Below are positions 40,698-55,600 of a stretch of 64,000 bases of DNA, piece by piece (position 1 is the stretch's first letter; the number at the start of each line of letters is the position of its first letter). Under the pieces are notes generated by a model. The model did no database searches. It saw nothing but the letters and a program-made list of their open reading frames with translations, and was not told where the DNA came from. The stretch comes from Ixodes scapularis (lineage: Eukaryota > Arthropoda > Arachnida > Ixodida > Ixodidae). The translations under genes were made by a program, and so were the position numbers. The DNA is taken from assembly GCF_016920785.2 (NCBI RefSeq), contig NW_024609836.1, positions 59,739,439-59,803,438 on the forward strand. Reading direction: 5' to 3'.

Positions 40698-43600
40698 CTA
40701 ATTGAAGTTGGGAGACAGATCCACGAGTTTTCTATGACATCGGCTGGTCAAGAGATGTGCTCACTGCTAAACCAATACCAGCACGAGTGTTTTAGCTTGA
40801 AATACTACATGCCAACATGCAATGGACTTGCACTAAGAAAGTTTAAATGCATAACACTGTACTTGGGGACAACTTCCTGTGGCATTTCCGACGAGAAGAG
40901 GAGTTTGCATGCGCTTTGGACCTTTGACTGCCTAACCACAAAAAGTTGTCTCCAAGTAGAGTACTGCCACAAACATTTTCGAGGCATTGGATGGGCATCA
41001 TGAATGCATACCGTAATATCCCAAGTCATCGCCCATCCCCGAGTCATCACCCACCCAACATTTTGGGCAAAAATTTATTTCCGAAAAAACAGTGTTTTTT
41101 TTGGAAACGAATGTGCGCGGTCCGCGAACATTCATCCTACCCGAATGACGCAGCCGCGGACCTTGTAGTTGGAGGACATCCATGACGAAGTAAAATAAGA
41201 AGGAAAAGGCATTTCACTTTGTTTCCGCATTTCCTCCCCGATTTCCGTAACCCCAAAGTTGGGGTACATTCGTGCGAAAGAAAAACAATGGAGATAACCA
41301 AATGAAACTTTCTTCTAGGACAAAAAAAAAAGTTGTAAAAAAAATCGGAAAGATAGCACAAGCAGTGACCGATTCATAGATTGCGAGGTTAGTGAACGCC
41401 CCATATCCTGGAATGTAGCCGCGGAGTGTACGGTCAAAGTCGGTCTCCACCGAAATAAGGTCACCGTGAACCTGCTCCTTCTCCCGGTATGTCGCGACCA
41501 TGGTTAGTAAGGCTGTGCGATGTTTCAGTCAGAGCCAGTGGGTAAAGAAGGATTTTATGAAACGCCACGCACAAACGTTTGTAAAGCGTCCCATTTTGAG
41601 CTCGGTGTTCGTGGTGCCGTCCACGCAATGCAGCAACGCCGCCTCAACACATGTTGATAGCACGCCGCACACGGACGCATGCATGTATGCACCAGACAAA
41701 AGAGTTGCACAAGAGCCTGCGCAGAGATGTCGCAGTAAAAGAAACTATCGATAGTCGACTATCGATAGTACATCTATGGTCGACTGTCAAAAAACTATAG
41801 ATAGTACTATCGATAGTAGACTATTGAAAAACTATCGATAGTTGACTATCAAAAAGCTATGGATAGTACAATCGATAGTCAACTATCGGAAAATGATTGT
41901 TAATCGACTATCAAGAAACTATAGATAGTCGACTATCGTAAACCTATTTATAGTACCACCGACGGTTTACTATTGATAGTTTTGCGACACTAGCAGTTTG
42001 CGTCGGTCCCTCTTCTTTTTCTCGCTTTAATTTTTCAAATGGGGCACCAACTAGCCCAAGCACTTAACATCCCAACTTTGGTTCAGCTTTCAGTAATGAC
42101 GAAGACTGGAGTTTGGGCGAAAAGAGGAGAAAGGGAAGCAAGCGGCATGCGGCAACTGTGTTTGCTCTAGTGGTGCAAAACTACCGATAGTACACAAAAA
42201 AACTTGATATTACTATCGATTGTCGGCTATCGAAAAACTATTGATAGTATTATCCATAGTCGACTATCGAAAAACTTTCAATAGTACTATCAATAGTTTT
42301 GCGACACTATCGATAGTTTTCGAAAAACTATCAATAATATTGATAGTCAATTTATCAATAGTTTTGCATCACTAGTAGGTTGGTCCGACTGTAACTGCTA
42401 AACGATCTTGGAAAAAAAAGGCAAGCGGTTTGGAAGTTGAGTGCGCTGCTGACTGAGCTATGGACCCAGCATGCAGGACTGGGGGGAGCAGAAGCAGGTG
42501 GTGTGAGAAAGTGCACGAAGTGGAGAGGGATGGAACGGGTAAGAAAGAGGAAAGCAAATTGAGGTAATGTAGAAACAGTGTGCAAAACGAGGAGTGGAAC
42601 AAGCAAGAGAGTGCATTTCCCTTCTCTTGGTGACCCAGAAAATTCAGTGCAAAAGCTTTGTATGCAGGTGGTGCTGAAGGGAAGCACGGGCAGCGTCGCG
42701 AAGGGACAATGGTGTGACATAATTTGTTTCCATACGAAACCCTACCTTAAGCACCACCTGAACCGAGAACACCAACCACCCAATAAAGCCACCGCATTTA
42801 TAGGTGTTCGGCAGAATGACCAACCATGCAGCCAATTTTTAAATGATTGTTACACTAATCAGCACTCATATCTCAACACTATCAGCATTTGGAACTCTGA
42901 AACTGCTATAATTCCAGTAGGGTGGTAAGGTAGGCAAGTTGGTAATCATTAAGGGAGACACTACCCAGATAAAGCGATTTCTGCAAAAAAAGTTGATTTC
43001 GAAAAAATGCAACAAACATCTAGAGAGTATTCTCAGAAAGATTAATTAGTTTACACTGCATGGTTATTTTTTTATGAATGATTTTCGGTTCATTGAGAAA
43101 AGGTAGGGGTTGGAGCATTTTGAATGCATTTTTCTCCGTTCAACTTTTCGGCATAAATTTCACTTTAGGAGAACTATCGTTTTCCTATTACACAATAGAA
43201 AATTATTCTTAAGTAATTTTCTGGGACAAAATTTTGTGAGGAACATGCCTGGCTGGTTAGTTTTTCTGCTTTAACATTCTTTCATGCTAAAAAAAAACTA
43301 CATTTGTAAAAAAGTGCCGACATGAAAAAAAAATTGTAATCTTCTTATGGAGTTAAACTCATAAAAAACAATGCAATATAGCAAAACTAGCTGTGTATGT
43401 GCTATGGGTATTCCTATGACTATATTATACATAAAAATCACTAATTTGTATTTAATAGTTTTCCTTAGCGAACACACTGACTTCCATATTGTAACATTTG
43501 GTGCAAGCGTCACAATTGACACGAAACAATGAAATTCGGCAGTGATGGACTTGCCACTCATATAAGCTTCCACTGCAACTTTGATTGAAATCCAAGCATG

Positions 43601-46600
43601 TGGTACAGAAGTTGACTTTTCTGGGTAGTGTCCCCGCTTAAAGGGGTACGGAAACAAAAATTGAAATATTCAAATTTCGTTTGGAAATGAGTCAAGCCTG
43701 ATGGATAATAACAATTAATGATAATCGCACGTTTGTATTTTGAACGACTGGCTATATTTTTCGTTCCAAACGGTGCCCTCGAGCAAGCGCTCGGAGAGAA
43801 GCGAACGGAGAGCGCGATGCGTCATGGGATATCCGGCGCAAAGAAAAACAGAAAGAAAAGATTCCTCGCATTCGTGACGTAACAAGGCAGCCGTGGTTAT
43901 GAGCTTTGCTCTTGGTGGCGTTGTCAGCGATGTGGTGGTGTCAATAGCGTCAGCGCGTTACAACCGAGCCATTCGAAGTACCCGTGGGGCGACAAGCGTG
44001 CAGCTGGCCCAAAGAGCACGTAGCTTCCACAACACTGTCAGCTTAGGGCTGAACGGGGTGGGGAAAGCAACTTTTGTTTGAGCTTTGAGCGACGGCATAA
44101 TCTTTTAGGGGGAAAGTGACTGTGTCCGAGTTGCATGAACAAGGTCCGAGAACAAAGGTCCTTCCTTTCCGTCTTCTTGGACCGTTTGGTACAATGCGCG
44201 ACTTGTGAGTTGAGGAGGAAAGCTAAGAGGGAAGATGTTATAATGCCAAAGAGCGGCGCTGCTCCGAAGGAATCTGCTACGTCACGACTACGTAACAGAT
44301 TCCACAACGTTGCTAGACTACCTCCCAAATAGGCTCCGCATGCATCCACCAGGTGCACATTGAAAGATCATTTATTTAGCTTTAAAATTAGTTTTCTTGT
44401 GCCTTTCAATGGAAGACTGGTATTTTTGAGGTCAGGGTGCAACATGCAACACATTCAAGCTAGGAAATGAGCGCTGGAATTTTGTTTCTCTACCCCTTTA
44501 AAGATGATGAAAAACAGTGCCCAAAAGAATGGACAAGGAAAGAATGTACACAACAAACAGGTGCTAACTCGCTATTTCCATTCTACAGCCTATCGTAGCC
44601 ATCCTGATCACAAAAAATTTCCCACTCTAGTTTCCCCATTAATGCCAAATTTTCTCCACAAACTAAATAAGTGTTTTAAAAATTCAGATTTTACACGATA
44701 ATTAGTTTTTTCCAGATTGCTCATTATGACAAGACGTGATGGATTTTGTGAATGACAGGATGTTAATGACAATTCATGTATGATACAAGCTTGTTTGCGA
44801 GCTAATTAAATACCGTATTTGCACAAATACAAGTTTTTTCCGAAATTACAAGCTTCAAAACGCACCTTGCATTATATTCAGAATTGAGTTCAGTCACGAG
44901 GCGCGCGAGTCTGGAGAAAGCAATCCCTCCGGCTCAATGCAGAAGATCGGGTAAGAAAATATGTGGGGGTGTGGGAGGGAATTTATTAGCTATTGGCCAC
45001 GTGAAGGGGGAATAGAAAACACAAAAAACATTTTTGTCGCTTTTGTTTTTGTGCGTCGCAGAAATGCAGCACACTACGCGGGATTGTGGGCACTGACCAA
45101 GTCGACACAAGCCAAGCCTAGACCACCAACCGTGTTTGTTTATGTGGACGAACCAGAACAAGAATGTGTGTGATCGTGTGTCGGGTTCAGCAGTCTTTTT
45201 TCTGCCTGTGCATTTTCTAGTTTCTGCTCCAGAGTGATCTGGTGTTCGCGTGTTGGTGCTTCTGCTTCGTGCTTTGGTTTGCTTGTGGGCTGCTGAGGAG
45301 CTTGTCAAAGAAAAGTGAACTATCAGACAAGCGGCGCCGTGCTGCTGCATATCTGCAAAGTCGCCAAGTAGATTGCAAACGGAAGGACCTGAGCAGTGAG
45401 GATGAGTGCAGTAAAAACAGAAACTGATATTTCTTCGATTTCCATTGCTTTTTCACTTCTGCTATGCCTCCAAGTGCGGTAAATTTAAGCAACCTCGGTT
45501 CACGTTTCAATAATATTTTTTTTTTCTTTTTGAGGGCATCAAAACTTGCTGTTGCATTATATTCATGGTTGCGTTATATTCATGCAAATACGGTAGGCAC
45601 TGATCAAGGTGTGCCAAGCATGAGAATTTTTTATGTGCGGACTGTGCACCGGGTACCAACTATCTAAGGAAAAACTCTTGCTTTTTTTTCAACCAAATTT
45701 TGCTTCTGTGGTTGAACGATACATGCGAACTATAGTCTGGAAAATATGGTATTTTCCTTCCATTCAAGCTTTTGCTTCGAACAAAAGAAAACGGATCATT
45801 GACGCACGCAAACACAAGTTACTCACCGTCCGTTCCTTGGGAGGCAGCGCTCTGAAGTCTGCCATGGCTTTCTTGGCGAGGTCGCTGTCGTCGAGTTCCG
45901 GAAATTCCTCGGTCAATTCGTCACGCACAGAGTCTAGGTATAGCTGAAAGCCGGATTTCTTGGCGGCTTGATTCGCCGTCAAACTCTGGGACGAATGTGT
46001 TCCGTTTTCTTGAGGCTTTGGCGTTTCAACTTCATCCTTGCTGTCTGTCGTTTCGCTTTTCTCCGAGGCGTCGCCCTTGTTCGCCAAAAGCTTTGGGTTT
46101 GCAAAGAGCTTGAGTTGCTTCGCTGCACTCTGAAAAGAGAACAAAGCAACTACTAATTAGCTCGAACAATATCTTGGACAGAGGGGACAAATGAAGACGC
46201 AATCGACTACTTGTGTAATTCTAAATGCACAGCACAAATTTCTATGTCTCGTCTCGTGTGGTATACTATCCCCAGAACTCACCTTGGTTTTTTTTGGCTG
46301 CTCCTGGCCGGTTGCCTTGGTGGTCTTTCTGGACGCAACGGCTGGAACCACGGGCGTGCTGACAACGGGCTTTGGCGCCGTCGCTTCCTTGATGACCGCA
46401 TCCATGCCTTTGGCTACGCGCTGAGGCTGGCTCGTTTTCTGAAGTAGAGAGGAGACGGAAAAGCTTCTAATTACGTGTGATGTTTTTGTGACCGTCCACG
46501 ATGATTCAAACGTCAAAGGACAACCTCAGCCCCCCCCGCCCCAAATTTATTCAGGGTTGTCCCAGAGTAAGAAAGTTAGCACGATACTGTGTGCAAGATA

Positions 46601-49600
46601 CTCTTCCTGAATCTTGTACCTTGGCCTCTATATTTCAGTGCCGTGCAAGCTGATCCGAGAAGAGTTGACCTACCTTGAAAGGGTTGGCCACAAATGGAGA
46701 CACGGAAAGCACCTTCGCTTGTTCCGGCTGCCTCTTTTCAACGCTTTCTGAAAACAGACGCAAGTGCACTCCACTTCAAAAAAAACCCACAAACTTTCTA
46801 GCGGAAGTTACTAGCCAACTGCAGTCTTGCGTCGGCCATTCTGCACGGCAAGTGAAATTGTCTGCTTCTTGCGCAGCAGTTATAGTGAACTCGCAGCACC
46901 AAGCTTTGATTGGAAGGAAAGTGACTAGACGCAAAGGCTGGCGTTCTTTGTATCCACCCACTGCATCCCTCCAATCAGAGTGAGCAATATCGCCTTCTGC
47001 TATTCGCACGGAGAGAGGAGTGGTATCGGGGTCGAGTGTTCGGACACAAAACGTTGGCGGTGTCTGGTAGTTCTAGTAATGGCTGTCTTACTACCTCTAC
47101 AGCGTTTGGATATCCACTGGTTCTTTACGAACGAGGACTTAGCCTTTGAGAAAGCAAAGAAGAAACACCTTGAAGGGTGTTTCTTCTCCTCTTTCTTTGT
47201 CGTTGGTTAACAGTTACCACACACGTGACAAGGAACGGGAAACCCGTGGCCGAGATGTTGTCTGCTCCCCAGCCATCGAGGAGAAGACGGATGCAGTGGC
47301 AGAACTTCGTCACACACTCACTCTCTCTAACCGTGCTTCTTCTCTTAGGCTAGGTCCTACTCTCGCATGTGGAAGGTGACATTTTGGCACAACTTGCTGG
47401 CCATATAGAATGAAACAAGAGCAGTATGTCCTAGCAAGCAACTGGCGAGTTGCATTAACTACCCTCTCAAATCATTGCATAAGGCTGTAACTCTGTCCCT
47501 TGTTATACAATGCAACAGGTGCAATCACTAGTGCAGAAAGCGGACACATGACACTCCCTCAGTGCTCACGCTACCATAACTCAGTGGCAATGTAAACCCG
47601 TAGCCAACCAATAAACGAGGTTAACACTCGGCCATATTATGGTTTATTCTAGCCGCAAATGTACTGCCGTTGCTCACTCCAGCCATGCTGCTCATGATCG
47701 AACGCGATTGTAGCTGCAGATATGATCTGCTAGGAAGCTATACTACTTCAGTCGCTCCTTATGCTCCCCAATATGTAGTTGCACAAACCGCAATATGTTG
47801 AAGCCACGGTTGCCAAAGATCTTTAACAACATCTCAAAGCATTAGATATTTTCGAAAGGTCTTAAACAACATGTCAAAGCAGTGCCGCCACATCAAAACC
47901 CTCACGGTTGTACCGGGGCACCAAAGAAATAAAGAATGATAGTTATTATTATTATTACAATTAAAAAGATTTGGCATCTTAAAAGTTTACAGACAACCCC
48001 AAAATCTATATACAGTATATATATTTTTTTATTTTGCAAACGACTGATAATGATTTCTCGGGATCGCTCTAAAAACATCAAGCTTGAAAACTGTATTTGC
48101 AGAGAAAAAAAAAATATTTTCGGAAAGCTTAATTTGAAACTTTCGCCCGAACCCATGACGTAGTTAGCAAAGCGGTGCACTCCTTGCCTTGTTCAATGAC
48201 TTCAAACAGAAAGATTTGCTGAACTTCTTTTCCCTCTCGTCTTTCATGGGCGCACGTGCATGTTGCCAGACCACCAGCGAGAGTATTTCGCTAGACCTCT
48301 CTTTGCATGCAGACGACGCATCATTTTCCAGTTCCTCTTTTTTTGGCGGTGTTAGTTGGTCTGAAACGATTTTTAAAACGGCAAGGAAGAAAACTATGCG
48401 CAGCGATTCATGTCGAGCAATGTGAGGGGCGACGTCGCAGAGGTGCTGCGTGAAGGTCTGCCCCGGTACTAACAAATCTAAAAGTGCTGTGCTACGCAAT
48501 TTTTTTTCAAAAGACAAAGCACAGAATAATGCTCGGTTGGCTGCAATCCTAGAAGAACAGCTGCAGGGGCCAGTCTTATACCCCCCCCGCCCTGTTCTAA
48601 CCGCTTTGTTGAAGACGATTACGAGAAAAAACCTCAACGCATATTTATCGTCGGAAGTTGGATTCTGTCCTCAAATGAGACGTACCGCCGTTCTGACAAA
48701 CATTCCGGCATCGCGTCATATTGAGAGTATGAAGGAAAAGCTAGGAGACGGCGGATGTTTCGTCATTAACACTTCTGGTCTTTGATTGTTATTTTTCTAA
48801 GTCGGCAGTGTAATGCCTCTACAGTTGCCGAGAAAAACATACTTTATGAATTACAATGCAGTGAAATGTCGTTAATTTGAACCCGAGGGGGACCACAACT
48901 TTGTTTGAAAAATGCAAAGTTTAAATTACCGGGAGTTTCCGTCATGGAAATACATGGGACGGGACCTGCATATTAGTTTGAATTATCCGTGAGCTTAAAT
49001 CAAGAGAGTGAATAAACGAGATTTCACTGTAATAATCATTACAGTGCAACTTGCAACACCTCTTAACGTGTTCAAAGATGTCTTCGTCAATTACGTCACT
49101 AAAGAAATAAGCGAGGAGGAGCTCGAATTCGGGGAAGAGACAGTAAAAAGAAGATCAATCTTGGGGTTGTTAGTGGCCTCTTAAAATAAGAAAAACAATA
49201 ATAATAATAATAATATTATTATTAATTAAGCGGCTCCGCCGTACCTTCGCTGTCGTTTGTGGACCTCATGAGAACGTCAGAGTTTTTTCGAAACAGCACC
49301 GGCTTTGGCTTGAGGACGGAGGAGTTATCCTTGGGGACGCTCCTAGAAGACAAGCAGACTCATTAGTTCACTCATAATCACTTCTCAAATCACTGAAGTT
49401 TCACCAGTCCATATGATGTATTCAGACGTGGTCATCAGCCCAAGGTTTGGGTTAACCAACTTGTCTACTACAGGCTAGTTTTGAAGGTGCATAAGGGATC
49501 TGGCCAACGCTTACCGTCACTACACGGTGAAGGGCCAACCGCCTACAGATTTGTCTTTTGCCTGGAAGAAAACCGGTTCCCATATCCCTTTCCTTCATCG

Positions 49601-52600
49601 CCTCTCGCACCCTTCTCTCCCCTCTCCCCACAAAAGCGGGTCTCTAAGCTCACTCCCGCAGAAAGGAGGATCTCCCTCTTTCTTGAATAGAAAGGAGGAA
49701 TTGAGAGAATCCTTTCTGGTTGCTTGTTGGCCTTTGACCGTAGAGCACGCAACTCTGGCTGCCAGTGAACACACCCATGGTAGGGAGCGTACAGTAAGTA
49801 AAGGCTAATGTATGTTAGTGTACACACAAAATCATCTTTAGCAAGACTGAAAATCCCTCCACAAATTCCTCCTGGACTTCCGTTTTCCCAAGTGCCATTC
49901 GGGCTCCAGGTCCAAGGCTCCAGGTCTTCCTTCCTGATAATATGTCATTTATATTTAACGTGAAACGTGGTGGTTAAATACTATTGAAGTTGACGAATAA
50001 TTGCGACATGTGGGTGTAGAGGGTGCAACCCTCGCGTATGTGATTCCCGCAGGCAACCCTGTGCCACCACGGAGCGGCTTCGTATGTTATTTTCGAGAGA
50101 ATAAAGTTAGTTCTCGTTCTGGGTATGAACGTGTTGACACGAGCCTTCTGCATGGTCTCCACAGTGGGAACAAAGATAATTTTAGAAGAATGTAATATAA
50201 CACGTCGAAGATACAGTATCAAGATGACGTCCTACAACAGTGGTAGAAGTAAGCAGAGAGGATCAAAACTGTCAAATAACACTGAAGTTGTTTCTACACA
50301 CTGACGAATGATGCAACCGATAATTGATAGACAACTTTGCAAAAGTTTGGCACACTGCAATTAATTATTGTTACTTTCTGACTTAATTTACCTTAGAAAA
50401 GGAACAACTGATCTTGCCGCCCTCAATTACTATACTACAAAAAACGGGCAAAACTATCGCTCATTTTTTGCAGATAGCAGTTTTGCAAATATAACAATTA
50501 AATGGGCTAACTGTTATTTTCTCCAATGGCACCGAATAACGGTTATAGTGCAATGCTAGTCGGTGCAAGCTTATCTTAATGTGAATTTGGCAAGACAGAG
50601 AAGGATACATAAAATTGAAGCTTGGGCGAGTAGGTACATACTTGAAAATTAAAACGGTGTGAAGGACGAGAGCCTGGACAAACAAAGACGCACACAGAGC
50701 ACTGCCATCCATTCTCTCATCCTTTGCACCGTTTTAAATCTCAAGATACATAAAAGGCGAGTTTAAATATTTGCAATCCAAACACTTTTCGACGAGGAAT
50801 CGTGCCACTAGTGCGTGCATTTACGACTCGGCTCGTCTTCATTCTTTCTGCTCTGTATGTTTTCATTTCTACTCTAATGACAGTGTACCCCTTTCTAGGC
50901 TTAGCACCGTTTGTGGACATACCAAAATAAAGGTTATTATCGCCATTATGAAATTAATGCGGCACAAACCGAGCTTCGCTACCTTGTTTATCCTGCATTC
51001 TATCTCGCCGTCACCCCTGAATCCTCCGCTTTCCCCACCCCGGTCCCAGGAATTTCAGCACGCCGGCACGACGTTTTGGGAAGGCGAGAAAGGCCGCCAC
51101 CCTTACCGAGACAGCTTGGCGTTCTCTGAAGCCGCCGCAAAGTTGGCATCGCGAATGTCCCTCTCCACGTCCTCGTCTTCCTCCTCCGCGGCGGAGCCGC
51201 CGTCAAGCGCCTCCCCGCTGTCAAAGTCTTCGACGAGCCGTCCAACCTTCTCGGCGAGCGCCAGGTGGTGGCAGCGCGCAGCATACTGGGACGCCCCCTG
51301 TACCACCGCCTCGGTGGGCATCAGGCGGGCAACGTCCACCGCTCGGTACTCCCGGTCTGCCCGGGTTGCCAGCTGCAACGTCGGAAAGCATGATCTCAAA
51401 ATTTGCGCAAGCTCGATCGTGCCGACAGAGACCAGGAAGCAGAGGGCGTGTCTCTCGCAAACCACGCTGTGACCATGACGACACTTCCCGGTGTCACCCG
51501 ATGCCACGTGACCACGTGGTGCGACGTCGGTTCGCATCACGTCGCAGGAGAGCTCTAAGTACTGCGCATTCAAAGTGCCTTTGGGAAGACGTCACGTGAC
51601 ACTGCGACCGTGGGAAGACACTGACACTGCGACTGCGACTTTGGAAAGACGTCATGTGACACTTCGCAGTGTCACGTGACCCTTTGCAGCATCACGTGAC
51701 ACTGCGAAGTCGTGGAGGCCGTGTGAGGGGATGCAAAATCCTTAGAGTTGGCCCTATAAATGCTACGCATCTAAGGACCTTTTGCACGCTTGTACAGTAA
51801 GGGAGCTTGCAACGTTTGTGGGTGTCAGATGTTTGGTTCCGAGACAGACCGGCCACCTAGACAAGATTTCCGCGACAGACTCACCGCAAACATTTTGAGC
51901 AGGGTGTGGTTGAGCTTCTGCTGGGTGGTCCGAAGTTCTTCCGAGACCTCCATGCCTTTCTCGTCCCAGAACTTGAGAAGCTCCACCAGCCGGCTCGCCC
52001 TCCCATACTCTTCCTGCAATGGATGGCGGGTAGAAACCTCCTTCTCGGTTTCAAAAAGGCTACGAGCCCGACTGAGGCAAACGACGCGAGCTACCGAGAC
52101 ATATACGCTGCGCCACGGCTGCCTGCAGAATCTGCGTTGGCAACCGTGAACAACTAACTGCCTGTCTGCCTGCCAGGTGGCGCAAGCTACCACCTGTTAT
52201 AAAGGGTACAGCCGTTAGCATCCGTCCATCCATCCGTCACTAATAATACGGTAGCTGGAACGCGTCCCTGGCTGGTGTCAATGATGTCGCAAAAGCCAGA
52301 ATGCAATACAGTCGGATGCTGCGATCTCAGCGACCGGTTGTAGAAGTGCTGGCAAAAGGTTGGAGCGAATACGAGTGTCACCATGGCACCCCAAATCCTG
52401 GACCGTCATACTGGTAGTTTGCCGCTGTGACACCCCAACACCAATACAGCACGACGCTTCTGCGACGTAATAAAGTGAAAATCGAGGGATCGCAATAAAG
52501 GATGTGGTAGAGACACCGGTCGGAACGGATTTCGGGCCGCTTGTCACAGAACTACACACCCTTCCGCCGCGACGACAAAGAAAGAATTGGTGGCGCGCAT

Positions 52601-55600
52601 ACCTCCAACTTTCCCTTCTCCGTGCTCTCCTCTAGCAGGGGGAGCTTGAAGTCCAGGACCGAAGTGACGGGTCGCGGAAGCACGGCGGGGTAACGTGCCC
52701 CCTTGCAAGGGATGCACCTGCGGAGATGCAAATTTGCAACGAAACTGCCCTAAAAAGTCTTCCAAAAATGTTTTTATATTTCTAAGGCCAGCTCTTAGGG
52801 CTTTCATGGCTGTGGGGTGGTGAAAGAGAGGTGTTCTTCTAAATTCAGCGGAAGCTGGTGACCTGATGTCGTCAGCATGACAGTTGCCATGCGATACCGC
52901 GACATCTTGTGACATTATGATTTCAAAGAGGATCTATAAATTTCATGCATTTACAGTGCCTTTGAGATATACCAAAAACAGGCAGTTTTTCTTTTTTTTT
53001 TGCAAGCTCCCAGCCTTTGAAACGCAGGCACGGTTGAAACTATAATTCATAAAGTGTGTCAACGATGTTAACTGCCAAAATGCGGTGGAGCGAGTGGCAA
53101 CCTCACCTGACGTGCTGCCTCACTTCGCTCACCCCAACCACAAAGAAGTGATCCGACTTTCCTTTAGTCTGAAAAAAAAGAAAACAGAAAACACATGACG
53201 AATTAAGAGTGTGCAGATAATGTTACAGGAAAACAACAAAAAGGAAAACATCAAAAATTTGTTTAAATTAGTTTCCTCTTATTCCTGAAAAAAAAACAAA
53301 AAAACTTGTACAATATTGAACCAACACCTTTCTACCATTGGAACTTCAGTGATTTCTCATTCATCCCCGGACACAACGGTAGCCTGAAAAGTTTGGAATA
53401 GTCCCCACTTAACTGTCCCCATAGTGAAAGTGCCAACACAGGAAAGTTTTTTGCAACAGGGCTTGGTGGACTAAATTGAATTATATTTCTACTTTCGTGA
53501 ATGCTGCTAATAAAATTTCTTTATAAACTCCTCATAATCTATGGGAATTCTGTGACCTGTGCTTACAAATCTGGTACAATCATACTCGAGGCACAGACCA
53601 AGGACTCGTAGAATCCATGCCAAGATGGGTTCCAACTGATTTGTGCGCCAAAGATTTTTATTTAATTATTTATTTATTTGTCGTATGTCCAGAAACAGCC
53701 AAGGCTTTAGTACTGATACACACTCACGCACAACATACACCTTAGAAAGAAAACAAAAAAACATGTACACATAATGGCAGAACACATATAAAACCCGAAC
53801 GCTGATGTTAGTAAATGTAGACTACCTCTTAGTACACTCTTAAAAACTCACTCACTCTCGAAAACATCAACCACCACGCTCAGTGCATTAAAAATGCCCT
53901 GAATTCGTAAAATTGGGGAATATGAACATATGTCTCGCACGTAAAACGTGACATGTAACGTGAATTAAAGGTCGCCGCATGCCTCTAATGATCTCACATT
54001 ATAAATTGATTTGCCTCGAAGAAATAATTCGAAGAATTTTAGGCGGAGGCAAGATTCAAACCCACGGCCCTTTGGTTGCGAACCAGACACGCTACCGACC
54101 AGGCCATGCAGACATGCTTGCAAGGCTTGGGAACGAGCGGAGGTTTATAGGTTTAGCTATCGCATTCCACTTCTAAAGGCAAAGCTTAAGTGTCTACCTG
54201 TAATTTTTTATCCTAGACTGTGCACGGTATAGAGAAAGTGTTTGTCGCGATGAAGCGTGTTTGAATAAATGCGGACGTTCGGGTGAAGAATGCACGAGTG
54301 TCGGCCACGAAGAAGGAGCCGGCCGCCCATCCACGTCCTCAACCGACGACGACATTGGGCGTGTACGTGAGCCGACTCTGACGGATGAAAGAGGGTTGGT
54401 AAATGATGTGATAAATCGTTTGCAAATTGGCCGATGCTCTGCCTGTGCAGTAATTCACGAGACTTGGGCTTCAGAAAGTTCTAGATGAAATAAATTCTTT
54501 AGCCAGGGCGCGGATAATTTTTTAATCAACCTCATTGGACACTTGCGCCAGAGGTGGGAACCCCGAAAGACGTCCCCACTGTCCTCATCCTGTCGGCGAC
54601 CAAAGTCCCCGCAAAGTGTCACACTTCATACAGTTTTTCGTCGAATGGAACGAGTAGAGACTAAGGTACTCACATGTTCTTTTGTGAGGCAGACCGGCAG
54701 CCAGCTCTGTCCGAACGAACTGTTCAGCACGCAGACGGTACCGTTTGAGTCGGCGTAACAGGGAGACCCCTCGTCCGTAAACCTGCACAGTTCGTTCAGG
54801 CACGCACACTGTCTATCTCAAAGGTAAGTTTGGTTGTGATACAAGAGCTACAAATATGGCATATATGGGCTTGCCCTGAAACGGGCAAGCTTAAGACGAG
54901 ATAAACCAGCATTTTTTAAAGACCCAAAGGACCATCTCGCCGGTCTTACAAGGAAATAACCAGCAAGCTTCATCTTTAAGGTCTAATTACTAGGATTGTG
55001 TGTTTTCAGTGTTTGTTCTTTTTCTCGAATTTGGGGGTATTCTTTTTGGGGGGGTATATTATATCCCACAGATTCTGTGTTTTTTTTGGTATAAATTGGT
55101 TAAGTTATAACCAATTTAGACAAAAAACCACTGAATCTGTAGGAAATATTACACCATCTTCCCGAGGGAAACCATGGGGTGATGCGGAGCATCGTTCTAT
55201 CACCCTTCATTGGAAGAACAGAGTGAAGTGGAGTCAACAACGGTGAACTGAACGCACGCTGAAATTGGTTTGCTCTTTATGTTTATACAGCCTTGATGGA
55301 GATGCGCCTCAACGGGTAATTGGTCTCTTAGCTGTAGATGAGCAATTTAGCCAGTGCAGTACAACCGCTAACCTGGGTTTTTTAACGTGCATCACGCAGT
55401 AGTCATCACACGAACGCGCGCCGGTACGAAACTCATCCAGATCGAAACGGGCGGGGGCTGCGGGGATCGAACCCAGGAGGTTCCCAGCGCAAGCTTTCGC
55501 TCCACGCTCCGAGCTGAGACGCGTTAGCCCACTCGGCCACTTCCTCCCCTTGAACGCTCGCAGCGCGCTACCGCTGCTTATATTCACACTTGAAGGAGAG

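Larger units (their letters stand above)
40698..45826. other. long last intron of WDHD1 (5.1 kb)
   Basis: No exon recognised. About half is made of the palindrome arrays (41748-42376), the paired TTAA elements (42949-44501) and the CCGTATTT element (44811-45595). The plus-strand frames here have no homology that I recognise. Confidence 0.75.

Noticed and set aside
43637..44503. Host gene suggested by short plus-strand frames at 43893-44332
   Set aside because: The region is bounded by TTAA and inverted ends; the frames are inside a MITE and unrecognised.
55455..55552. Functional tRNA-Ser/Leu gene
   Set aside because: A and B boxes are good but a paired acceptor stem is not visible, and it sits inside a TIR element; a SINE or relic fits better.
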